From CACIIZ01 sp045565285 (GTDB lineage: Bacteria; Pseudomonadota; Alphaproteobacteria; Rhodobacterales; Rhodobacteraceae): a stretch of DNA of 11,898 nucleotides. Shown here one piece after another: positions 1 to 6,479 of this stretch. Location of the stretch: assembly GCA_045565285.1 (NCBI GenBank), contig JBJLFR010000017.1, positions 1-11,898 of the forward strand, given 5' to 3'. The number at the start of each line of letters is the position of its first letter. Position 1 is the first letter of the stretch. A model generated the notes under the pieces. It was given only the letters and a program-made list of their open reading frames with translations. It was not told the origin of the DNA and did not search any database. Both the position numbers and the translations under genes were made by a program.

Positions 1-241
1 GAGCGTTTTCCCTTTTTTTATCCCAAAACCAAAATATTAGTTTAACAATAAAAATACATACTCCAACAATCATTATTCCATTGGCTACTTTTTCCGTAGT
101 TACATACTGTAAATAAGATAATTCTTTACCACCAGATAAACCAAGAATTATTACTAAGAGTACCATACCTAAGAAAATTCTTAGTATTATGCATCTTTGA
201 CAAGGTGCTCCAGTATCTTTTGAACTTGAAAATCTTTTCAT
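1..241 (-). CDS. Small membrane protein with a CxxC motif, 3' end beyond the left edge
   Basis: An open frame runs off the left edge without a stop. From the ATG at 241 it reads a short polar segment, then PCQRC (a CxxC pair, about residues 14-17), then two hydrophobic stretches at about 20-40 and 55-72 that look like membrane helices, ending in basic residues at the edge. The frame is also open up to an ATG at 334, which would add 31 mostly Phe/Leu/Ile/Tyr residues, possibly a further helix. I prefer 241 because the added part is homopolymer-rich AT sequence like the neighbouring non-coding DNA. Neither start has a strong ribosome binding site. The PCxxC before a helix faintly recalls DsbB-type thiol proteins, but the rest does not let me assign it. 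Function unknown. It is transcribed divergently from rpoN. Confidence 0.5.
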   Translation of the reverse strand, partial: MKRFSSSKDTGAPCQRCIILRIFLGMVLLVIILGLSGGKELSYLQYVTTEKVANGIMIVGVCIFIVKLIFWFWDKKRENA

Positions 242-371
242 TAAAATATCTTTATGAATATTATGAGTAAGATGTATGAAAATATAATACCAAATTAAAA
301 AAAATAAACAAAAAAATAAACTTTTTTTTGACATGCAAAAAAAAACATTTTTTTAATTTTAATTTAAAATG

Positions 372-400
372 TTGTTTTTAATACATAATTTTGTCATAAT
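372..400 (+). promoter_or_regulatory. Candidate sigma-70-type promoter for rpoN
   Basis: TTGTTT at 372-377 and CATAAT at 395-400 are separated by 17 bases. The -10 matches the consensus at 5 of 6 positions and the -35 at 3 of 6. It lies about 80 bases before the rpoN start, and a start site near 406-408 would fall inside the inverted repeat at 402-421. AT-rich DNA gives many chance -10 boxes, so this is tentative. Confidence 0.35.
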
Positions 401-401
401 C

Positions 402-421
402 TTGACTTAAATATTAGTCAA
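402..421 (+). repeat. Inverted repeat upstream of rpoN, possible operator
   Basis: TTGACT at 402-407 is repeated in inverted orientation as AGTCAA at 416-421, with eight bases between. It sits just after the candidate rpoN -10 box, where a repressor could block transcription. The arms are only 6 bp, so chance is possible. Confidence 0.3.
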
Positions 422-478
422 ATTGTTTTTTTGATTTTTTCATTTTTTTAATCAAACTTATGAAAAAGGAGAAAAAAA

Positions 479-1987
479 ATGCAACTGACACCTTCATTAA
501 ATATCAAGCAAAGGCAGTCCTTAGTTATGACTCCTCAGCTTCAACAAGCAATTAAATTATTGCAAATGACAAATTTGGATCTTTCAAAATATCTCGAAGA
601 ACAAACTTTTGAAAATCCATTTCTAGAAACTGAAGATGCGAATTCAAATCTTCAAAATGAAAAAATCAATGATAATATACCAAAAAATAACGAAGCCAAT
701 AATAAAAATGAAGTTGATAAAACGTTAGAAACTGGAAATGCTCTAACAGATGATCCAACGTCAAATGAAGATTTTGATAATCGATTTGACTGTAATTTGG
801 TTGAATATGATGGCCCAAGCCAAATTAATAGCCAGTTCCAGGGAAGTACATCTGCCACAGAAAATATTCTAGAAGTTACTGTAGAGGATCATCCTAATTC
901 TTTATACCAACATGTTGAAAAACAAATATTTTATGCTTTTGAAACTCCAGAAGAACAATTTATGGCTATTAAATTTCTAGAATATTTAGAACCTACAGGA
1001 TGGTTAGGAAAATCACTAGATCAAATAGCTCAGGAATGTAGTATTCCCGATAGATTAGCTGAAAAAATTCTTTTAAAACTTCAAAATTTTGAACCTGCTG
1101 GATTATTTGCACGTGATCTTAAAGAGTGCTTACTAATTCAAGCAAAAGCTAGTGAAAATTATAATTCTAGCCTAGAAATATTACTTCAAAATTTAGCTTT
1201 ACTTGCAAAAGGAGATTTAAAAACTTTAGCAAAAAAATGTAATTGTAAAATTATTGATATAACAAATTATCTTAAACTGATAAGAAGTTTTAACCCTAAA
1301 CCGGGTGCTTTGTTTGAAAATGATCTACCTCAAATTAATACCCCTGATTTAATAGTTAAAAAAACAAAAAATGGATGGTCTGTCGATTTAAATAAGTCGA
1401 CTTTACCGACAGTTTTTGTAAATGAAGATTACGCAAATAATATAAATTCAAAACCTAAATATGATAAAAAGAATAATGCCTTTGCAAATCAAGCATTAGC
1501 ATCTGCTAGATGGCTTAAAAGAGCATTAGAACAAAGAAATTCTACTACATTAAAAATTTCTGCAGAAATAGTCAGAAGACAAACTGATTTTCTTGATAAT
1601 GGTTTAGACTTTCTTAAACCTTTATCATTAAAAGACGTAGCAGAAACAGTAGGTATGCATGAAAGCACTGTCAGTAGAGTTACTGCAGGATTATTAATGA
1701 ATACACCAAGAGGTACTTTTACATTAAAATCCTTTTTCAGTGTAAGCATACAGAGTAACTCTAATGGTGTCGGAACATCTGCCGCAGCCGTTAGACATAT
1801 GATTTCAAAAATGATAAAGGATGAAAAGCCTATTAAACCACTAAGTGATGATGCTATAGCAAAAAATATTAGCAAAAGAGGTGTAAAACTGGCAAGAAGA
1901 ACAGTAGCCAAATATAGGGAAATTTTAAATATTCCATCATCATCAGAAAGAAGAAGAAAAGCAAAAATGGAAATGTCACTTAACTAA
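479..1987 (+). CDS. rpoN: RNA polymerase sigma-54 factor RpoN
   Basis: This is the alternative sigma factor that directs RNA polymerase to -24/-12 promoters and needs an ATP-using enhancer-binding activator to open DNA. At 502 residues it is full length for the family. The N-terminal Gln/Leu-rich region I (about 5-50, with SLVMTPQLQQAIKLLQM) contacts activators. Residues about 55-130 are the acidic, Asn-rich region II, poorly conserved as usual. The core-binding region follows, a helix-turn-helix lies at about 382-401 (LKDVAETVGMHESTVSRV), and the diagnostic RpoN box ARRTVAKYRE is intact at 472-481. The ATG has a good ribosome binding site (AAGGAG at 466-471, 7 bases upstream). Usual proteobacterial neighbours such as lptB, hpf or ptsN are absent from the flanks seen here. 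The gene is convergent with the ion channel, 28 bases away. Confidence 0.97.
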   Translation: MQLTPSLNIKQRQSLVMTPQLQQAIKLLQMTNLDLSKYLEEQTFENPFLETEDANSNLQNEKINDNIPKNNEANNKNEVDKTLETGNALTDDPTSNEDFDNRFDCNLVEYDGPSQINSQFQGSTSATENILEVTVEDHPNSLYQHVEKQIFYAFETPEEQFMAIKFLEYLEPTGWLGKSLDQIAQECSIPDRLAEKILLKLQNFEPAGLFARDLKECLLIQAKASENYNSSLEILLQNLALLAKGDLKTLAKKCNCKIIDITNYLKLIRSFNPKPGALFENDLPQINTPDLIVKKTKNGWSVDLNKSTLPTVFVNEDYANNINSKPKYDKKNNAFANQALASARWLKRALEQRNSTTLKISAEIVRRQTDFLDNGLDFLKPLSLKDVAETVGMHESTVSRVTAGLLMNTPRGTFTLKSFFSVSIQSNSNGVGTSAAAVRHMISKMIKDEKPIKPLSDDAIAKNISKRGVKLARRTVAKYREILNIPSSSERRRKAKMEMSLN

Positions 1988-2015
1988 TATTAAAGAATAA
2001 AAGGAAAAATTTTTT

Positions 2016-2930
2016 CTAATTGTTAGTTGTAGATTTATCCTTTAGAACTTCAATTATTGCTTTAACATGATCTTCAGATATATCATATCTTTTTCTTAAA
2101 TTTTCGATATTAGCTCTTTCCTCTGTATCAATTTCTCCGTCTTCTAATGCATTTGCTATTTGTGCTTCTAAAATTGCTTTTCTTTGAGCAACTTGGTGTG
2201 CAAATGCATTTGCAACAATACCTGTGAGAAGAGCTACTGAAAAAACACCCATAACAGCAGTAAATGCGCCAATTATTTTTCCTAATGGAGAAATTGGAGA
2301 GACGTCACCGTATCCAACTGTAGTAAGGGTAATTAAAGCCCACCACATTGTTTCTGGAATAGAACTAAATTTATCAGGTTGGACATTATTTTCAGCTACA
2401 TACATTAAAGATGACGCAAAAAATAATGCCAAAATAAAAAGATAAGATGCAGCTGCAAAAGAAGATCTTTCATGATGAATAGCAGAAAATAAATCTTCTA
2501 AAGCACTTGAATAATGCGAAATTTTAAGTAGCCTTAATAGCCTTAATACTCTTAACCATCTGAGATCAACGCTAAATAATAAAGGTAATAAACTCGGCAA
2601 TATAGCCAATAGATCAATAATACCAGTAAAACTAAAAATATATTTTAATCTATGCTTGAATGCAGAGGTATGACTACCATTGCTTTTGGCACCAGTAGCC
2701 CAAATTCTTAAAATATATTCTATTACAAAAATTGAAACTGAAAATACTTCAAAAGCATAAAACTCTTTTCTGAACATTATTCCAAGGGATTCTACAGATT
2801 CAAGAGATACTGCTAACAAATTTAAAATAATTAGTGTTGACAAAAAAAGATCACTATATTGACTTGTTTTATCTCCAGGCTTTGCCTTTTCCAAAATTTC
2901 TAATGTACGCTGTTTTGATAAAAGAACCAA
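2016..2930 (-). CDS. Voltage-gated potassium-type ion channel
   Basis: This is a six-helix cation channel of the Kv-like family. Helices S1-S3 lie at about 25-45, 57-79 and 100-119. S4 (122-140) carries arginines spaced every three residues (RWLRVLRLLRLLK), the voltage sensor. S5 is at about 156-180, the pore helix at 191-203, the potassium selectivity filter TVGYGD at 204-209, and S6 at about 216-243. A charged C-terminal cytoplasmic tail of about 60 residues follows, including DGEIDTEER (about 264-272), probably helical. The length of 304 is typical for a bacterial Kv channel. The start is TTG at 2930, the only plausible start in an upstream frame open to 2963. It lies one base after the stop of the 74-residue gene, with AAGG at 2943-2946, so translation is probably coupled. 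Selectivity for potassium is inferred from the filter. Confidence 0.93.
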   Translation of the reverse strand: MVLLSKQRTLEILEKAKPGDKTSQYSDLFLSTLIILNLLAVSLESVESLGIMFRKEFYAFEVFSVSIFVIEYILRIWATGAKSNGSHTSAFKHRLKYIFSFTGIIDLLAILPSLLPLLFSVDLRWLRVLRLLRLLKISHYSSALEDLFSAIHHERSSFAAASYLFILALFFASSLMYVAENNVQPDKFSSIPETMWWALITLTTVGYGDVSPISPLGKIIGAFTAVMGVFSVALLTGIVANAFAHQVAQRKAILEAQIANALEDGEIDTEERANIENLRKRYDISEDHVKAIIEVLKDKSTTNN

Positions 2931-2931
2931 A

Positions 2932-3156
2932 TTAAACCCAAGCCTTACTTTTGGGTTTTTTACTCAAATCCGATTTCATCATCTCACTAAACGCATCAGC
3001 AACTCTTTTTTGTGCTTCTTTATTTTTCTTTAATTCAGGATGCAAAGGTATCAAAAAATCACCATTATCTCTAATAATTGGTTCAAGATAAAGCTCATCA
3101 TATTTAGATAAAAGATCTTTCAATTCTTTCATAAGGAATTTTTCAAGTTCTTCCAT
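2932..3156 (-). CDS. Small hypothetical protein coupled to the ion channel gene
   Basis: A 74-residue, highly charged protein that I do not recognise. It has no signal peptide or membrane helix, so it is probably cytoplasmic. An amphipathic N-terminal helix rich in Leu, Lys and Glu (1-20) is followed by a compact central part (DELYLEPIIRDNGDFLIPL, about 20-38) and a second charged helix with a lysine-rich end. Coding is supported by a clear ribosome binding site (GAGG at 3162-3165, 5 bases before the ATG) and by the tight fit to its neighbour: its stop at 2932-2934 is one base from the channel's TTG start. It could be a channel accessory protein, but that is only a guess from position. Confidence 0.75.
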   Translation of the reverse strand: MEELEKFLMKELKDLLSKYDELYLEPIIRDNGDFLIPLHPELKKNKEAQKRVADAFSEMMKSDLSKKPKSKAWV

Positions 3157-3183
3157 AATAGCCTCATTTCATATATGTTATTT

Positions 3184-3204
3184 TAAAAGATTTTTAATCT
3201 TTTA
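3184..3204 (-). repeat. AT-rich hairpin spanning the end of the transglycosylase gene
   Basis: TAAAAGATT (3184-3192) and AATCTTTTA (3196-3204) form a perfect 9-bp stem with a three-base loop. It covers the last codons and the stop of the transglycosylase gene and lies about 30 bases before the next gene. There is only one G-C pair, and no T-run follows in the direction of transcription, so it is not a convincing intrinsic terminator. It might protect a 3' end or cause partial attenuation. Confidence 0.4.
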
Positions 3205-4057
3205 CAAGTTGTTGTCTTAAAGAAAGTACTAGTGACCAGTGTTTCTTTATAAATTTTGGAACATTTACTGGTAAATTTGTAATAAATTCATTATTATTTG
3301 CTTCAAAATTAATACTACTTTCATTTAAGAGCTGACTTTTTTCACCAATATCAATATGAGAAGAAGCATCATAAACAATAATTGGTTCAACCTCTTTATT
3401 TAAAATAGTCTCCTTTTCAATTGCAGGCTGAATATTTTCAGCTGCTGTAAAACCTAAAGGATTATTATTACTCTCCTTTTCTTTCTGTTTATCCCAAACT
3501 TTTGCTACTTTTTTATGATAAGGGATATTAAACTTTTCTTTATTTGAATGGTAATGCTTTATAACATCTTCCCAATTTTGATGTCTTTCATAAAGTTCTT
3601 TTACAAACTTTGCAGCATAAATAATATTTTTTTCAGGATCAAACATGTCATCTAAAGAATTAAACGCCTCATTATGCCATCTGTAATTCAATTGCATACA
3701 TCCAACATCTATGTTTCTCGATCCATTAGCAACTGCATTTTTGAGATATTTCAATGCTCCTTCCTTTGTTTCAAAATAAAGACCTTTTCCAGCGTGATTG
3801 ATAGCCCAAGGCCAACCTTTGACTTCACCAGTTGACAATTTTCTACCAGCTTCAACCCTAGAAATACTACTCAATAAATGACTTGGTAAATTTGCTTTGC
3901 TTTCAATAAGGTTAGCTATATTCTCACAATCTGGTTTATTACTTAAATCAGCTGACCAAATTGAGTGGCCGGTGAAGCATGTAATTAGCATATGGAATAC
4001 GAAAAGAATTATATTTGAAGTAAATTTAACTTTGTGATTAATAAAAGAATAAGACAT
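3194..4057 (-). CDS. Secreted lytic transglycosylase (SLT domain)
   Basis: This is a predicted periplasmic enzyme that cleaves the glycan strands of peptidoglycan. Residues 1-36 look like a signal peptide (basic start, hydrophobic core, SIWSA before the cut). The SLT fold covers about 45-185: likely catalytic Glu69 in SRVEAGR, then GWPWAIN (81-87), the MQ motif VGCMQLN (118-124), DPEKN with YAAKF (140-151), and HYHS (168-171) in place of the usual AYN. The rest, to 287, is a less conserved tail ending in a basic amphipathic stretch. The frame is open to a GTG at 4084, but that codon adjoins a perfect sigma-54 -24 element, so I choose the ATG at 4057; another ATG at 3991 would shorten the signal peptide. 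No VirB or secretion genes are nearby. A role in inserting an envelope structure such as a flagellum is possible but unproven. Confidence 0.88.
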   Translation of the reverse strand: MSYSFINHKVKFTSNIILFVFHMLITCFTGHSIWSADLSNKPDCENIANLIESKANLPSHLLSSISRVEAGRKLSTGEVKGWPWAINHAGKGLYFETKEGALKYLKNAVANGSRNIDVGCMQLNYRWHNEAFNSLDDMFDPEKNIIYAAKFVKELYERHQNWEDVIKHYHSNKEKFNIPYHKKVAKVWDKQKEKESNNNPLGFTAAENIQPAIEKETILNKEVEPIIVYDASSHIDIGEKSQLLNESSINFEANNNEFITNLPVNVPKFIKKHWSLVLSLRQQLVKD

Positions 4058-4067
4058 AATGACAAAT

Positions 4068-4083
4068 TGCAAACAACGTGCCA
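4068..4083 (-). promoter_or_regulatory. Sigma-54 (-24/-12) promoter of the lytic transglycosylase gene
   Basis: Read on the minus strand, 4083 to 4068 is TGGCACGTTGTTTGCA, an exact fit to the sigma-54 consensus TGGCACG-N4-TTGCA. The invariant GG is at 4082-4081 and the GC at 4070-4069, with exactly ten bases between. It lies in the 44-base gap between the coiled-coil gene and the transglycosylase. Counting from the -12 C, transcription would start at about 4057, the A of the ATG, implying a leaderless or nearly leaderless mRNA. I could not recognise an enhancer-binding site upstream; it would lie inside the coiled-coil coding region. Confidence 0.82.
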
Positions 4084-4101
4084 CTAATTCTAAGTATTTA
4101 T

Positions 4102-5091
4102 TTACTTATTTTTTGTTATTTCTTTAATTTCTTTTCCTTTTAAAATTAATTGGTCTCCTTCAACTATAAGCTCAGCTAAAATAGTTGCAATACATCTGTT
4201 TTTAGAGTTAGTACTAATAGGTAGTCCGCATTTAGCCACTAAATCTCCAGGAAAATCATCTTGTAAAATAGTATATTGAGTTCCATCCAAAGCAATAAGA
4301 AGAATCCTTTTTTTATTTGGTTCATATAAAAGGTTACCAGTAAAAGTAGCAGTAATTCCATCAGAATTTTTTTGTGGAATATTTTCTTTTTTCTGCAGCT
4401 TTAATTCTTTTTCAAAAATAAGATTAGCAGATTTTAATTCTAATATTTGTTCTTTTTGTTTTTTTATTATTTTTTCATATTTTTTATTATTTTTTATAAA
4501 AATTTCATTTTTTTTCTTTAAATCATCAAATTCAAATTTTGTAATTATTTGATTATTATCTTGATTAACCTTAATATTACCCTTTAATTCTTTTATCAGA
4601 TTTTCCATTTCCAAGATTAAATTTTCTTTTTTTTGTATTTTAGATAATAATTCCGAATTCTCTTTTATTAAAAAATCATTATTCCCAGCTTTTTTAACTT
4701 GATTTTTTTGTTCACTAGATTTTTTTTCTTTTAATAAATTCAATTTTTTCTTTGATATCTCAAGCTTTAAATAAAATAGCTCAGATTCTATTTCTTCTTT
4801 TGTTAAATTAAGGGCAATAATTTTATTATCTAATGCATTTTTTTGTAATTCTGTTTGTTTTATTTCTAACTTTCTTTCTGACAATTCACTATCTAAATTT
4901 TTATTGAAATCTAACAAATTTTTATCATTTTTAGATAATTCTAATTTTTTTGAATTATTATCTTTAATAAGTGAATCATTTTTTAGGTTTTTTTCTTCTG
5001 TTTTTAAAAATATAGATCTTTCATATATATTATATGAAAATAAACCTAACCCAATCAAGAAGCTTATAATTGAAATATTTAGAATAATCAT
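4102..5091 (-). CDS. Membrane-anchored coiled-coil protein of unknown function
   Basis: A 329-residue protein in three parts. An uncleaved N-terminal membrane helix lies at about 3-22, ending before YERS. A long Lys/Glu/Asn/Leu-rich stretch at about 30-235 has repeated Leu/Ile spacing and almost no proline, as expected for a coiled coil. A C-terminal domain of about 85 residues (245-329) is different in character: beta-prone segments (TFTGNLL, RILLIALDG, TQYTIL, AELIVEGDQLILKG) and two cysteines, C288 and C300. The topology suggests that rod and tip project into the periplasm, where the cysteines could pair. I do not recognise the family. The ATG has no clear ribosome binding site. Its stop lies 44 bases before the transglycosylase ATG, with that gene's promoter between them, so the two genes can be expressed separately although both look envelope-directed. 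Confidence 0.8.
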   Translation of the reverse strand: MIILNISIISFLIGLGLFSYNIYERSIFLKTEEKNLKNDSLIKDNNSKKLELSKNDKNLLDFNKNLDSELSERKLEIKQTELQKNALDNKIIALNLTKEEIESELFYLKLEISKKKLNLLKEKKSSEQKNQVKKAGNNDFLIKENSELLSKIQKKENLILEMENLIKELKGNIKVNQDNNQIITKFEFDDLKKKNEIFIKNNKKYEKIIKKQKEQILELKSANLIFEKELKLQKKENIPQKNSDGITATFTGNLLYEPNKKRILLIALDGTQYTILQDDFPGDLVAKCGLPISTNSKNRCIATILAELIVEGDQLILKGKEIKEITKNK

Positions 5092-5104
5092 ATATTGAAA
5101 ATAT

Positions 5105-5118
5105 ATTGTTTTAACAAT
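5105..5118 (-). repeat. Perfect short inverted repeat upstream of the coiled-coil gene
   Basis: ATTGTT at 5105-5110 and AACAAT at 5113-5118 form a perfect 6-bp dyad around two bases. It lies 13 bases upstream of the coiled-coil gene's ATG, inside the 77-base AT-rich gap after guaD. No clear terminator or promoter is otherwise visible in that gap. It could be a binding site or a chance product of base composition. Confidence 0.25.
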
Positions 5119-5168
5119 TTTTTAAAGCAAGATTAAATCATTATTATATTTTTTTATAAAAAAAACAA

Positions 5169-6473
5169 TTATAATAGAGAGTTACCAGCAATATAAACTG
5201 ATTTTATTGAATGAGACCCACCTAAAGTTTGTAATATAAATAGCTCTTCAGAAAGTGATTCACATGTTTTCATTCTTATTTTTGACACTAAATCACTTGA
5301 ACTATTTATTACTATTACGGGGTCTGCAAACGTTCCTTTTTTGAAAGTTCCAATCTCATTTTCTAGCCCTAAAGACTTTGCATTCCCGAGTGTTGCCCAA
5401 TAAAAGGAGTACATTGGATTTAAACTAAAATTATTAAATTGCTGAATTTTATAAGCACCATCTAAAGTATTTAACATCGAATATGATGTTCCTCCACCAA
5501 CATCAGTAGCTATACCTAATTTAACATCTGAATAAGATAATTTCTCAAATGGGAATAATCCACTACCAAGAAAAAGATTAGATGTTGGGCAATGAACTGC
5601 TACAGATTTAGATTGATTTAATATTGAAATTTCATCATCATTTAGATGAATAGAATGTCCCATTAAAGATTTACTATTAACAATACCATATTTAAGATAA
5701 ATATCTAGATAATGTTTGAATTTTGGATAAAGAGATAAAGTATACTCTATCTCATCTTTATTTTCAGAAAGATGAGTTTGTATATAACAAGAAGGATTAA
5801 GATTTACTAATTCACCAGCTAATTTCAATTGATCAGGAGATGAGGTTATTGCAAATCGAGGTGTGATTGCATAAAAGTTCCTATTTTTTTTGTGCCATTT
5901 TGAAATTAATTCCTGTGTATCTTCATAAGAGGATTGAGGGTTATCTAAAATATTTTTAGGTGCATTTCTGTCCATCATCACTTTGCCAGCAATCATACAC
6001 ATGTTTTTTTTGGAAGATTCTTCAAAAATAGCATTAACAGACTCCTTATGAACAGTACAAAAGGATACTGAAGTAGTAGTACCATTTCTTATAAGTAGTT
6101 GTAAAAAAATTTTTGCTTGCTGTTTAGAATAACTTTTTGAAATATACTTTGCCTCTTCTGGAAAAGTATATTTGTTCAACCACTGTAAAAGCTGTGTACC
6201 ATAAGATCCAATTACTTGGATTTGAGGAAAATGATTATGTAAATCAATAAAACCTGGAAAAATTAAATCATTTTTATGATCAATGACTTTATAATTTGGA
6301 TATTGGATCGATATATGATTAAAATCTCCAATATCAATTATTTTTTCTCCCGAAATTACTAACCCACCTTTTTCAATATATTCATAACAATCTTCCGGAT
6401 TGTCATTAATACCTTTATCAAAAAAATGAAGAATTCTTCCTTTTAAAATCTTATTATTTTTTTGTTCATACAT
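5169..6473 (-). CDS. guaD: Guanine deaminase
   Basis: A cytoplasmic zinc amidohydrolase that converts guanine to xanthine and ammonia, feeding xanthine dehydrogenase. The family signatures are intact: metal ligands H79 and H81 in PGFIDLHNHFPQ, H234 in QTHLSE, H273 in MGHSIHL and D324 in ATDVGGGTS. Substrate-pocket motifs are also present: QLLQWLNKYTFPEE (94-107), TPRFAITSS (204-212) and HCPTSN (294-299). These longer motifs are characteristic of guanine deaminase rather than other members of the superfamily. The length of 434 is normal. The ATG lies six bases after the xdhC stop, with no strong ribosome binding site, so it is probably the last cistron of the xdh operon and translated by coupling. 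The order xdhA-xdhB-xdhC-guaD is a known proteobacterial purine catabolism arrangement. Confidence 0.96.
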   Translation of the reverse strand: MYEQKNNKILKGRILHFFDKGINDNPEDCYEYIEKGGLVISGEKIIDIGDFNHISIQYPNYKVIDHKNDLIFPGFIDLHNHFPQIQVIGSYGTQLLQWLNKYTFPEEAKYISKSYSKQQAKIFLQLLIRNGTTTSVSFCTVHKESVNAIFEESSKKNMCMIAGKVMMDRNAPKNILDNPQSSYEDTQELISKWHKKNRNFYAITPRFAITSSPDQLKLAGELVNLNPSCYIQTHLSENKDEIEYTLSLYPKFKHYLDIYLKYGIVNSKSLMGHSIHLNDDEISILNQSKSVAVHCPTSNLFLGSGLFPFEKLSYSDVKLGIATDVGGGTSYSMLNTLDGAYKIQQFNNFSLNPMYSFYWATLGNAKSLGLENEIGTFKKGTFADPVIVINSSSDLVSKIRMKTCESLSEELFILQTLGGSHSIKSVYIAGNSLL

Positions 6474-6479
6474 ATTTAT

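Noticed and set aside
1489..1911. 140-codon open frame on the minus strand inside rpoN
   Set aside because: It lies entirely within the intact rpoN coding sequence, has no ribosome binding site, and reads as a low-information Leu/Ser/Val-rich product.
2001..2016. Palindromic A5T6 run between the convergent rpoN and channel genes as a bidirectional terminator
   Set aside because: The stem is almost all A-T with no room for a loop, so it is not a credible intrinsic terminator, although something must end transcription in this 28-base gap.
2683..2700. TGGCACC on the plus strand inside the channel gene, resembling a -24 element
   Set aside because: There is no GC at the required ten-base distance (it is eight), and it is antisense within a coding region.
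4058..4084. GTG start at 4084 for the transglycosylase
   Set aside because: It has no ribosome binding site and adjoins the perfect sigma-54 -24 element; the ATG at 4057 gives a better signal peptide.
5119..5168. Terminator after guaD in the AT-rich gap
   Set aside because: There are T-runs and A-runs, but no G-C-containing stem is visible, so I cannot support a terminator.
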